Below, in pieces: positions 36,076 to 45,317 of a stretch of DNA of 64,000 bases. A program made the position numbers and the translations under genes. This DNA is from Anthoceros angustus (taxonomy: Eukaryota > Streptophyta > Anthocerotopsida > Anthocerotales > Anthocerotaceae): positions 1-64,000 of the forward strand of contig VJWM01000151.1 in assembly GCA_010909165.1 (NCBI GenBank), read 5' to 3'. The notes under the pieces are model-generated. The model was not told where the DNA came from. It worked only from the letters and a program-made list of their open reading frames with translations, and did not search any database. How positions within the stretch are numbered: the stretch's first letter is position 1; each line of letters opens with the position of its first letter.

Positions 36076-36681
36076 ATGGAGAGTGATAAGAAGGAGAGCT
36101 GTGAGCACCTCAAACATCAGTCCTTAATAGTGGAAGGACTGCTTGGTGGGAAAAAGGTATCCTTCCTTATCGATGGTGGGTCATCTCACAGCTATGTGAG
36201 AGCTGAAGTAGCTCGAGATGCCCCGGAAGCCATGTGGTATTGCACAGAGACAAATCAACAGATGAAGTTGGCCAACGGAACAGTGGAGCAAATTGTTGTG
36301 CATGAGATAATGACAGAGATTAGTTTTCAAGGGTATGCTGACCAGATTCGCTTGGAAGTTATTGACGCCGCCTCCGAGGTTTTGCTTGGGCAAGATTGGC
36401 TTTGGAGAGTAGATCCAAACATATCTTTTAGGAGACACGTGATGAGCTTGCAGTGGAAAGGCAAGGAGTTGGAGATACATGGAGCTGCACAAAAACATGA
36501 CAGCAAATTGTTTTCATCCAGAAATGCTAGAAGAGCTATCCGGAAGGGAAAGCTAGAGTATGCTGCTGTCCTTTTCAGTTGCTGTCAGCTAGAGCAAGTG
36601 GATGAAAAGCAAGCTAGAGAAGGAGAGGCACCACCTGAGATGTTTGAGCTTTTGTCCAAGTTTGCAGATGTATTCTCATAA
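36076..36681 (+). CDS. Aspartic protease (retropepsin) of the gypsy element
   Basis: This is a clean 201-codon frame. VSFLIDGGSSHSYV (about residues 28-41) is the active-site loop, normally D-S/T-G; here it is D-G-G, with the catalytic Asp kept but the Ser/Thr replaced. EVLLGQDWLWRVDP (about residues 108-121) is the second conserved block, matching the usual 'VVLGMDWL'. The protease matures the Gag-Pol polyprotein. The frame ends in TAA at 36679-36681, right after FADVFS, where gypsy proteins normally run on into RT in the same frame; the next ORF starts with the very next codon in the same frame. The first ATG is probably internal to the polyprotein and not a true start. Confidence 0.85.
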   Translation: MESDKKESCEHLKHQSLIVEGLLGGKKVSFLIDGGSSHSYVRAEVARDAPEAMWYCTETNQQMKLANGTVEQIVVHEIMTEISFQGYADQIRLEVIDAASEVLLGQDWLWRVDPNISFRRHVMSLQWKGKELEIHGAAQKHDSKLFSSRNARRAIRKGKLEYAAVLFSCCQLEQVDEKQAREGEAPPEMFELLSKFADVFS

Positions 36682-37667
36682 ATGCAAGGGCTGCCACCGA
36701 GAAGAGAAGTGGACCACGCCATCGAGCTGGTGCCAGGAGAAAAGCCCGTAGCCAGGCCACCTTACAGGCTAGCTCCCCCAGAGAACATGGAGGTTCAAGC
36801 TGCAGTGGATGGACTGCTGAAGAAGGGGCTGATCGAGGAATCAGTGTCACCTTATGCTGCTCTAGTTCTCATAGTCAGGCACAGAAACGGTAAGATCAGA
36901 ATGTGCATTGACTATAGAGGGTTAAATGCATCCACGATCAAGAATAAGTTTCAAATGCCTAGGATAGAAGAGATTTTGGATAACCTCGTGGGTGCTAGAG
37001 TCTTCAGCAAGGTTGATCTTCAGAGCGGCTTTCACCAAATCAGAATTCGTGCTGGAGATGAATACAAGTCCGCCTTCAGAACAAGGTACGGGCACTACCA
37101 ATTCCTGGTGCTGCCCTTTGGCATGACAAATGCGCCCGCCAGCTTCACAACCTTGATGATGAAGATTTTGAGGCCCTATCTAGGGAAATTTGTTGAGGTA
37201 TTTGTGATCTACATCTTGGTCTACTCTAAAAGCGAGAAGAGCACAAGGAGCACTTGGAGTTAGTGTTCACAGACTAAGGAAAACCAGCTATTTGCTAGAC
37301 AAAAGAAGTGTGAATTCTTTAAGAACAAAGTGAACTACCTGGGGTTTGTGGTTTCATGATGGAGTGGAAGTTGACCAGAAAAGTGAAGCTCATCTGGATG
37401 GCAACCGACCTAAGCGAGCTCCAACAATTTCGGCATGACTGTCAAATGAAGAGCTTCATTCCGTGGTTTGCAAGGATTGGGTCTGAGACTTGACACAAGA
37501 ATGCAAAGTTCCCATGTCGAGCCGCAAAGCAAGCATTTGAAGAGTTGAAGAGAGTCAGCATCAACCACAATTTTGACCTTGCCCGATCTCAACAAAGCCT
37601 TCGTAGTGAGCGATGCATCGATTATGCCTTGGGAGCGTCTGCAACAAGAAGGAGAAATGTAAGTTTT
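36682..37667 (+). pseudogene. Reverse transcriptase, first tandem copy
   Basis: The open part (36682-37263) contains [42 protein letters not shown] (motif A with catalytic Asp) and [17 protein letters not shown] (motif B). Motif C should be VDD but reads FVIYILVYS, losing both catalytic aspartates (bases about 37203-37214). After 37263 the copy is full of indels. The segment from about 36719 on is repeated from 37668. As read this copy could not polymerise. Confidence 0.85.
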
Positions 37668-38620
37668 TCATCGAGCTGGTGCGAGCAAAGCCAGAGCCTG
37701 CACAGCTAGCTCCCCCAGAACATGGAGGTTCAAGCTGCGGTGGATGGATCAAGAAGGGGCTGATTGAGGAATCGGTGTCACCTTATCGCTCCAGTTCTCA
37801 TAGTCAAGCACGTAAACGGTAAGATCGAATGTGCATTGACTATAGAGGGTTAAATGCATCCACGATCAAGAATAGGTTTCAAATGCCTAGGATAGAAGAG
37901 ATTTTGGATAACCTCGTGGGTGCTAGAGTCTTGAAGGTTGATCTTGAGCGGCTTTCACCAAATCGAGTCGTGCTGGAGATGAATACAAGTCCGCCTTAAC
38001 AGTGCAGGCACTACCAATTCCTGGTGCTGCCCTTTGGCATGACAAATGCGCCCGCCAGCTTCACAACCTTGATGATGAAGATTTTGAGGCCCTATCTAGG
38101 GAAATTTGTTGAGGTATTTGTGGACGACATCTTGGTCTACTCTAAAAACAGAGAAGAGCACAAGGAGCACTTGGAGTTAGTGTTCACAGCACTACGGGAA
38201 AACCAGCTATTTGCTAGACAAAAGAAGTGTGAATTCTTTAAGAACAAAGTGAACTACCTGGGGTTTGTGGTTTCAGCTGATGGAGTGGAAGTTGACCAAG
38301 AAAAAGTGAAGCTCATCTGGACTGGCCGCAACCTACTGACCTAACTGAGCTCCAGCAATTTCTGGGCATGACTGTCCAAATGAAGAGCTTCATTCCGGGG
38401 TTTGCACGGATTGCTGTGCCGTTGACAGACTTGACCTGCAAGAATGCAAAGTTCCCCATGTCAGAGCTGGCAAAGCAAGCATTTGAAGAGTTGAAGGGAG
38501 CTGTAGCATCAACCACAATTTTGACCTTGCCTGATCTCAACAAAGCCTTCGTAGTGAGAACTGATGCATCAGATTATGCTTTGGGAGCTGTGCTGCAACA
38601 AGAAGGGAGAAATGTAAGTT
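37668..38620 (+). pseudogene. Reverse transcriptase, second tandem copy
   Basis: The copy starts at ATCGAGCTGGTGC, joined to the end of copy 1 within a shared TCGAGCT string. The first half (to about 38020) is indel-ridden; the second half is clean (38024-38344) and keeps motif B and motif C as FVDDILVYS, then LFARQKKCEFFKNKVNYLG (thumb/connection). The intact half of copy 1 and the intact half of copy 2 are thus complementary. A normal gypsy element has one RT. Confidence 0.85.
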
Positions 38621-39090
38621 TTCGTCGAGCTTCAAGGTCGAGAAGAATTACACACACATGACAAGGAGATGCTTGCGAATTTATGCTCAAGACTTGGCGA
38701 CATTACTTGTATGGCTCGATTCACGGTGTTCACGGATCATAGGAGTTTGGAACACTTCTATAAGCAGCCGCTCTTGAACCCGAGGCAGAGAAGATGGGCT
38801 GAGATAATTGCTGATTTCCACGTTACTATTTCTTATAGTCCAGGAAAAGCAAATTTGATTGCTGATGCATTAAGCAGGTTACGCTGCAGCAACATGACAC
38901 TGAAGTTAGAATCAAATTTATGGAAAGAAGTGCGGCACAAGTTACTTGAAGATGCTACTTTGAGCAGCATCTTGCAGAGGCTAGAAGACAGTCTCTCAAC
39001 TGGCAGGCCGACGGAATTGGGAGACTGCTACAGCATCCACCAAGGATGTTTGTTCAAGAAGGGAAGGTTATGCATACTCGAGAGTTGCTC
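38368..39090 (+). pseudogene. RNase H domain of the gypsy element
   Basis: A clean frame 38368-38661 includes TLPDLNKAFVVRTDASDYAL (the first catalytic Asp in TDAS) and AVLQQEGR. After a frame change, 38669-39220 holds FTVFTDHRSLEHF, NPRQRRWAEIIADF and YSPGKANLIADALSRL, the standard end of the gypsy RNase H. The domain removes the RNA strand during cDNA synthesis. One frame shift lies at about 38620-38670, where a THDKEMLA-type segment can be read in another frame. Confidence 0.88.
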
Positions 39091-40213
39091 GGAATTGAAG
39101 CTTTCCTTATTGCATGATGCCCATGATGCACCAACAGCAGGACACATGGGGATAGATAAGACGGGTATCAGCGAAGGAGCATGTCGGTGGCAAGGCATGA
39201 AGAACAAAGGCATCAAATAAATGCGAGTGCTTACCTTGTCATCCAAAGCGTTGAGAAGAGCACCAGCAGCTTGCTTATGCGTTAGAGGTGCCAAGAGAGT
39301 GGGCAAGCATGGCTTGTGATTTTGTGACATGCTTGCCGAGAACGCAGAGAGGACATGACGTGTGGGTGTGTGTAGACAGAGCCACCAAGCTTGCTCACTT
39401 TATTCCGTCAAGGGCACAAAGCCAAGCAACTAGTGCCTTTGTTCTTGAAGGAGATAGTTCGCGCATGGTGTGCCACAAGAAATTGTGTCGATAGAGATGC
39501 AAAGTTCTGTCTCTTTTGGAAGGAGTTTTGTGCAAGCTTGGGCATGAAGCGGTGTTTGAGCTCGGCTTACCATCCTCGATCGGCGACGGCGGAGGCAAAA
39601 CCAAACGATGGAGGATTTGCTGCGTCCTTACTGCCATGACCGTCAGAGGAATTGGGAAGAAGCGCTGCCACTTGCTGAGTTTGCTTACAACTCAGCCCGT
39701 CACTCTGCAACTGGGTATTCGCCTTTCAAGCTGACATATGGAAAGAATATTCCACCACCAAGTATGTGGCCAGTGTTGCAGGGACAGCAAAGGTCAATCA
39801 CCGAGCTGAATGAGAGCATGCGCCAAGATTTCCAGGAAGCTGTGCAGAGAATGGCAACAATCAATGATCAGAGAGCAAAGCACGCCAACAAGAAACGAAG
39901 AGATGAACAGCACGAGGTTGGCGACCTAGCGTGGCTGAGAGTGCGCCCTAATAGGTACTCCAAGCTGCAGGAAGGTAAGGCCAAGCTCGCCTATAGGTAT
40001 GTCCGTCCATTTGCTGTTAGCAGGAAGGTCTCCACAGTAGCTTATCAACTAGACCTTCCAGCACATTGGAAGATGTGCAAGACCTTCCACGTTTCCTTGT
40101 TGAAGAAGTTTGTAGGAGTCCTTCCATCACAGCGGTTTCTAGATGAGGCATCTGCGAGAAAACAAGCAAGGAGAGGGAAGGAAGGCGTAGTTCACCGAGT
40201 TCGAGCTCCTTAG
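39091..40213 (+). pseudogene. Integrase of the gypsy element
   Basis: The zinc-binding part is at about 39103-39245, with LLHDAHDAPTAGHMGIDKT (His pair) and, in a shifted frame, CECLPCHPK (Cys pair). The catalytic core (about 39288-39640) shows MACDFVTCLPRTQRGHDVW (first Asp), then VDRDAKF (second Asp), then SSAYHPRSATAEA (usually AYHPQTDGQTE; the E is the third catalytic residue). A clean C-terminal frame 39608-40213 has MEDLLRPYCHD, LPLAEFAYNSARHSATGYSP and VAYQLDLP before TFHVSLLKKF, the GPF/Y-type end. It inserts the cDNA into the host chromosome. At least three frame changes break it. Confidence 0.9.
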
Positions 40214-40517
40214 AGAAGGAGAGCCACCCGCCAAAGAAGACATTCGAGGAAGGAGGAGGAGGAGTAAGCATGAAGGGCAGCCTCTCAAGCGCAAGAATTT
40301 CAAAGTGGGAGATGCCCTTATCTTGCAGCCAGCAGCCATCCTAGCCACAAGGGAGCGAGCTCTGCGTGGCCGGACCATCCGAGAATTCCTGGTGAGTTGG
40401 GAAGGTGACAACCCAGAAGAACCCAGTTGGGCATCTGAAACATTTGTGGATGCTTTCCAACATCTGGCCAAGTTCAGAACGGATGGATTGGGCCCAAGTC
40501 CTCCTGCGGAAAGCTAG
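40214..40517 (+). CDS. Chromodomain at the integrase C-terminus
   Basis: The frame 40305-40517 reads RTIREFLVSWEGDNPEEPSW followed by ASETFV. This matches the chromodomain core 'YLVKWKGY...ATWEP...', with aromatic cage positions at F, W and W. In chromoviruses this domain steers integration toward methylated histone H3. It is in its expected place, downstream of the integrase and ending about 15 bases before the 3' LTR. The linker (40214-40304) is Lys/Arg/Glu-rich. Confidence 0.8.
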
Positions 40518-40531
40518 AGGAAGGAGGAGGA
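40516..40531 (+). other. Polypurine tract
   Basis: AGAGGAAGGAGGAGGA directly abuts the 3' LTR. It is the primer for plus-strand cDNA. A copy lies at about 42207-42222 before the third LTR. Confidence 0.92.
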
Positions 40532-40854
40532 TGTCACGGCGGATTGAGCAAGCTCCGGTAGTGAAGGACATAGTCAATTGCCGTGCTATGGTAGACACCG
40601 ACCGAGCCAAGTGATCTCGGCGGAGTGGCGGCATACATGGTAGCCGTAGCACGAGGCAGCTAGAGGCAGTGGGTTAGTTAGAGCGAGTGACTAACCTAGG
40701 GCAACTAACCATAGTTAGCCAAACTCTAGTCGTGCACAACATTTGAACACGTGCTTTCCGAGCAGGGGCGGCCACTTGAGCCTGCCCAAGATCCAAGGGG
40801 ACGAATTCCTTTCCAGCTCTTGGTGAGTCGCCCATCTCGTGATGCCGCCATACA
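40532..40854 (+). repeat. 3' LTR
   Basis: Starts TGTCACGGCGGATTGAGC and ends GCCGCCATACA; 323 bp. It matches the 5' LTR over its full length. Confidence 0.95.
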
Positions 40855-40859
40855 AGGAT
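40855..40859 (+). repeat. Target-site duplication AGGAT, right
   Basis: Five bases directly after the ATACA end of the 3' LTR, identical to 32303-32307. A third AGGAT follows the duplicated LTR at 42538-42542, but that one is a copy of this flank and not a new insertion. Confidence 0.93.
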
Positions 40860-41645
40860 GACTACAATTCAGTAGGAAGTAGGGGATTTGTAGGCGCCCG
40901 AGCTAGCAGAATCGAGTTTGGTAGGAGTAGATAGTAGGTAAGTCGCCTCAGGACGTCGAGGTGGTCCAAGACTTGGTTAATTGAGAGAACCCCAGGATGT
41001 CCTAGACTTAGCAGTTAGAGAAGGGAGGCGGGGAGAGTAGGATATGTTAGAAAACCCATTTGATACACATATAGGGGAATTAGGGTCTATTATGACATCC
41101 GAGAACAAAGTTCCTTGGACTTCACTATAAATATCCAAGCGGGTAGGAAGTCCTTGGCCTTTGGGGTTTCGGTAGAAAGTTCCTTGTCGAGACCATGGTA
41201 GAAAAAGGATATGAGATAGAGCCATGCATTTCGCGAGCCAAGGAGGATAACTTCCTTGGAATTCGGGAAGGGGTTCAATTTCTCGAATGTCACGCAGAGG
41301 GCTATATATACATGTCGCTGTATATAGAAGATGAGATTTTGATGATCGTGGATCATCGAGGAGGACACGTGGCGCACATCGAGATGGGGCGCAACTAGGG
41401 ACGGATACCAAAGGATTATCACGAGAAGGAAAAATGATTCGTGCATAAGGCAGCACCATCGTCTGAGGAAAGGAACTTCTATAAGCTAGGACTAGACAAA
41501 GTAGTTCAAGGTGTTTGGAGGGCTAACAAATTGCAGCAGGTGGCGGAGGCCCTCTACACATACTAAGGAGGTGGGGGACATTATTCTGCATGAAGTGATC
41601 AAGAAGATTTTGATTTTGAGCTTTTGGTGGTCCACTATGCAAGGG
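40855..41645. repeat. Block D, second copy, part right of the gypsy insertion
   Basis: Collinear with 25720-26508. It carries a TATA-like CTATAAATAT and the start of the integrase zinc-finger fragment (LDKVVQGVWRANKLQQVAEA in one frame), then is cut off at CTATGCAAGGG, after which array module M1 starts. Block D copy 1 continues into the cysteine pair at the same place. Confidence 0.88.
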
Positions 41646-42132
41646 TAAAATTTGATAGATAAATCAATGTGATTGCACAAGACGATGTCTCACAAAATGT
41701 TGCCGCACTGACATGATAAAAGGACGAGTAAAAAATCACAATCTACATGAAAATTAGGGCCCATATCAAAATTTAGTAATTCCTTCTAGTGCTATGCTAT
41801 TTGAGAACAATCTTATTTTCATAGTAACCTTTAAATATGATTAGTTAGATGTTATTAATCAATCCTTGGCCTTTGAAAATCGGACCTTCTATAATGTCTT
41901 TGATTGACCCTACCATATGTCAAGATTTAAACCAAAATACAAATCAAAATTTATCCTTGGCCTTTGAAAAGTAGTCTTCTTTGATTTTGAGTCCTTGGTC
42001 TTTGAATCTCTCTACTTTTGACTATAAATGTGCCACCAGCCACACTAATTAGTTATCAAACAAGCTCAACCTTTGACGACCCTTGGTGCATTTCCATGAG
42101 TAGCTAGTGACTTTTCAAGCGTGAAGTTACAA
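41646..42132 (+). repeat. Array module M1, truncated leading copy
   Basis: It starts AAATTTGATAGATAAATCAATG, joined to the block D integrase fragment, and stops at AAGTTACAACATTTTG, where the 1,692-bp duplication begins again. TCCTTGG(C/T)CTTTGAA motifs are at 41863, 41954 and 41992, and a TATA-like box at 42022. Confidence 0.88.
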
Positions 42133-42222
42133 CATTTTGTGGACGCTTTCCAACATTTGGCCAAGTTCGAACGGATGGATTGGACCCAAGTCCTCCTCGG
42201 AAAGCTAGAGGAAGGAGGAGGA

Positions 42223-42537
42223 TGTCACGCGGATTGAGCAAGCTCCAGCCTGAAGGACATAGTCAATTGCCGTGCTATGGTAGACACCGACCGAGCCAAG
42301 TGATCTCGCCGAAGGCGGCATACATGGTAGCCGCAGCAGCTAGCTAGAATAAAGAGGTTAGTTAGAGCGAGTGACTAACCTAGGGCAACTAACCATAGTT
42401 AGCCAAACTCTAGTCGTGCACAACATTTGAACACGTGCATCAGGGCGGCCACTTGAGCCTGCCCCAAGATCCAAGGGGACGACCCAGCCTCCGCCTTGGT
42501 GTCCGAGTCGCCCATCTCGTATGATGCCGCCATTACA
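42223..42537 (+). repeat. Third LTR, duplicated and not a true solo LTR
   Basis: TGTCACGCGGATTGAGC to GCCATTACA, 315 bp, followed by AGGAT. It is preceded by the polypurine tract and the end of the chromodomain coding region, which a recombination-made solo LTR would lack. It belongs to the 1,692-bp duplication. Confidence 0.92.
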
Positions 42538-43317
42538 AGGATGACTACAATTCGTAGGAAGTAGGGGATTTGTAGGCGCCCGAGCTAGCACCCAGTTTCA
42601 GACGAGTAAGGTAGATAGTAGGTAAGTCGCCTGTAGGACGCCCCAGGTGGTCCAAGACTTGGTTAATTGAGACTCAGGATGTCCTAGACTTAGCCAAGAA
42701 CGGGTGCAGAAAGGGAGGTGAGAGTAGGATATGTTAGAAAACCCATTTGATACACATATAGGGGAATTAGGGTCTATTATGACATCCGAGAAACAAAGTT
42801 CCTTGGACTTCACTATAAATATCCAAGTGTAGGAAGTCCTTGGCCTTTGGGGTTTCGGTAGAAAGTTCCTTGTCGAGACCATGGTAGAAAAAGGATATGA
42901 GATAGAGCCATTTCATGAGCCAAGGAGGATAACTTCCTTGGAATTAAGGGGAAGGGGTTCAATTTCTCGAATGTCACGCAGAGGGCTATATATACAACGC
43001 TTATACTAGATAGAAGATGAGATTTTGATGATCGTGATCATCGAGGAGGACACGGGCGCACATCGAGATGGGGCGCAACTAGGGACGGATACCAACCGGA
43101 TTATCACGAAGGAAAAGTCAGATTCGTGCATAAGGCAGCACCATCTGAGAGAAAGGAACTTCTATAAGCTAGGACTAGACAAAGTAGTTCAAGGTGTTTG
43201 AGGGCTAACAAATGGTACAGATGGCGGAGGCCACATACTAAGGAGGTGGGGGACATTATTCTGCATATGTGATCAAGAAGATTTTGATCAAGAAGCTTTT
43301 GGTGGTCCACTATGCAA
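42538..43317. repeat. Block D flank, third copy
   Basis: Collinear with 40855-41645 and 25720-26508. It ends at CTATGCAA, where M1 begins, exactly as in the left copy. It contains the truncated integrase-finger fragment and no intact gene. Confidence 0.9.
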
Positions 43318-43698
43318 AATTTGATAGATAAATCAATGTGATTGCACAAGACGATGTCTCACAAAATGTTGCCGCAATGCTTATGATAAAAGGACGAGTA
43401 AAAAATCACAATCTACATGAAAATTAGGGCCCATATCAAAATTTAGTAATTCCTTCTAGTGCTATGCTATTTGAGAACAATCTTATTTTCATAGTAACCT
43501 TTAAATATGATTAGTTAGATGTTATTAATCAATCCTTGGCCTTTGAAAATCAGACCTTCTATAATGTCTTTGATTGACCCTACCATATGTAATCAAGATT
43601 TAAACCAAAATACAAATCAAAATTTATCCTTGGCCTTTGAAAAGTAGTCTTTGATTTTGAGTCCTTGGTCTTTGAATCTCTCTCAAGACTACGGACGA

Positions 43699-43707
43699 CT
43701 ATAAATG
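43699..43707 (+). promoter_or_regulatory. TATA-like box of module M1 (unit 1)
   Basis: CTATAAATG lies about 120 bases before the ATG that opens M2. Two TCCTTGGCCTTTGAAAA repeats and one TCCTTGGTCTTTGAATC repeat precede it within about 170 bases. The same layout is at 42022, 47585, 52420 and 58279. A plant RNA polymerase II promoter is a reasonable reading; no transcript evidence exists here. Confidence 0.45.
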
Positions 43708-43824
43708 TGCCACCAGCCACACTAATTAGTTATCAAACAAGCTCAACCTTTGACGACCCTTGGTGCATCATGAGTAGCTAGTGACTTTTCAAGCGTGAAG
43801 TTACAACATTTTGTTTTGGTGACA

Positions 43825-44357
43825 ATGGTGTCTGAAAAGGTTTTGAAGAATTTGATGAGGAAATCAAGCCCGATTTCCAAAGAGGATTCATCGCAATTGT
43901 TCACCGTTAGTATCCGTTGCAGACGGATAAAACTTGTGTTTTATTGCAGACGGATAACATTTCCGTTCCTGTTGCTCATATGTCCGTAGCTTGTTCACCA
44001 TGCTTCTTAAAACTTGAGATATCCTTTATCAATCATAAGATGTCGATAAGGAGGTTATGAAAACACTTGACATGGAGCACCGTGAGAAAAATGCTTGTGG
44101 GGCTTCTATCGCCTCAACTATTATGGTGCATTTTAGAGTGGAAACCATAACATGCATCGTTGCAACCTTAACATGCATCGCTTGCAACCTAAGAATTCTT
44201 CAAGCACGCTTTCAAGAAGATCACGCCGAGGTTACCTTCTTGTAAGATCATTTGATAAGCGTAAAGAGCACAAGTTACACAATCATATTCTTGAATTGGT
44301 GGAGAAAGGAATTCTTCAATTTTGAAATGGATGATCACACTTGCAAAAGGAATGTAA
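43825..44357 (+). pseudogene. Module M2 ORF, unrecognised (unit 1)
   Basis: The ATG follows the M1 promoter-like segment. Allowing small frame changes, the copies together show EEFDEEIKPDFQRGFIAIV just after the start, a middle part with VAHMSRSLFTMLL and TLDMEHREK, and a C-terminal ERKEEHKLHNHILELVEKG followed by WMITLAKGM and TAA. The composition is charged and looks like a soluble, helix-rich protein. No copy has an open frame throughout, and different copies break at different bases. Other copies: 47712-48256, 52548-53081, 58404-58800 (partial) and 58837-59377. I recognise no family. Confidence 0.4.
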
Positions 44358-44532
44358 ATGCAAGATCATATTCATTAATTTATTTTAGCAGTGATATATT
44401 CATTTTATTCTCTTTCCTACTTCATGTTTTGAAATGTTTGCAAACCATCATTATGTTACCGAGATCATTTAACTGCCACCTGGCGCTGCGTTTTCGTCGT
44501 CCACCTTTGTAACCGCAATTTACAAAGACCGC

Positions 44533-44898
44533 ACGGATCTCCATCGTAACACGGCCCCTAGAACATCTAAATCTGCCTTTGCTTCAATCTGACAAATGTT
44601 GCACTTGATCCGGGAAGGCCCGCCATTCAACGCGCCTCCTTAAGATATGGGCTATTGAGCTCCAAGAAGTCTCTGGAGGCGCGAGTGGATGCCCGAGCCG
44701 TGAATTTTTTGTCTTGAAATACTTGGGAAAGATGGTGCGGATGAGAAACACCAAGGGAAGCGGAGCACAACCTTGATTTTGGTACAAGCGCCGAGAGTCT
44801 ACCATGCCAATTTTTCACAACGCTTGGATCTATTGGGTGTCGTTTCTAGTTGCGTCTTCTAGAAGCCCTGCCGATAACCGCTCCATAATGAAATGCTG
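44533..44898 (+). pseudogene. Module M3 ORF with splice-donor-like end (unit 1)
   Basis: Across copies the frame reads TDLHRNTAPRRSKSPLLQS, ALIREGSPFNALLKIWA, REWMPE, NFGARLEILGKDGADEKHQ, RDFGTSGREST, MPIFHNAWIYWVSFLVASS and on to a CTG|GTAAGT string that matches the splice-donor consensus (GT at 44899). The best single frame is at 48471-48665. A moderately hydrophobic WIYWVSFLV segment is near the end. Other copies: 48424-48775, 49400-49760, 53245-53609, 55292-55655 and 59537-59905. Unrecognised. The shared frame across copies argues for coding, past or present. Confidence 0.4.
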
Positions 44899-45317
44899 GT
44901 AAGTAGCTTCTAGACAAGGTTTTAGTATAGTTAATTAGCAATATTCTAGGAAAGTGATAAAATAGAAATAGTGATAATATAGAAGAAAATAGAAAGAGTG
45001 ATAATATAGAAGTTGCCATGGGTGCCCTAGTCTATATATGTCCTATATACTCACACATATATATGTCCTATATACTCACACATATATTATGTATCTTGTG
45101 TTGGGTTTTCTATGTTATCTTAGGTTATAATTATTCTAAAGTAGGTATTTGTTTTCATATCTTTGTGTTTGGCCTCTAAAGTTGTCTGTGCACCTTGTGA
45201 ACACGAAACGTGGTACAAGAATAACCGAGGCGTTAAAGAATTTTAGAGTATTAAAATCGTCACACACCATCCAAGAAAAACACATAGCTTGATTAGAGAA
45301 AGCTCTAAGGAAAAGAA
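44899..45317 (+). other. Possible intron or second promoter between M3 and M4
   Basis: This AT-rich stretch opens with GTAAGT and contains TTCTAGACAAGG, repeated GATAATATAGAAG, a TCTATATATGTCC string and a pyrimidine-rich run. Most copies have TGTGAACACGAAACG where two copies (near 49050 and 50036) have TGTGCACAGAAACG, which would give an acceptor AG; so a clean acceptor is not general. Alternatively TCTATATATG is a TATA box for M4, whose ATG has a good plant context. Confidence 0.35.

Larger units (their letters stand above)
32308..40854 (+). mobile_element. Complete Ty3/gypsy chromovirus-type LTR retrotransposon
   Basis: All parts are present in order: 5' LTR, primer-binding site, leader, gag, aspartic protease, reverse transcriptase, RNase H, integrase, chromodomain, polypurine tract, 3' LTR. 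The order RT-RH-INT defines Ty3/gypsy, and the chromodomain at the integrase end defines a chromovirus, a class that targets heterochromatin through histone marks. The element is 8,547 bp and is flanked by AGGAT on both sides (32303-32307 and 40855-40859). The empty site is visible in block D copy 1. A 949-bp internal duplication of the RT part, an in-frame TAA after the protease and several frame breaks make it non-autonomous as read. Confidence 0.95.
40441..42132 (+). repeat. 1,692-bp tandem duplication, left copy
   Basis: It runs from the end of the gypsy chromodomain coding region (CATTTGTGGATGC) through the polypurine tract, 3' LTR and block D flank into array module M1. The right copy starts at 42133. 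The junction is ACATTTTG/TGGACGC, sharing CATTT(T)G(T) between M1 and the chromodomain region. Confidence 0.92.
42133..43824 (+). repeat. 1,692-bp tandem duplication, right copy
   Basis: Repeats the chromodomain tail, polypurine tract, LTR, block D flank and M1, and then continues into M2. Differences from the left copy are small indels in GC-rich spots. Confidence 0.92.

Noticed and set aside
42223-42537. Solo LTR from LTR-LTR recombination
   Set aside because: It is preceded by pol 3' coding sequence and a polypurine tract and is part of a 1,692-bp tandem duplication.
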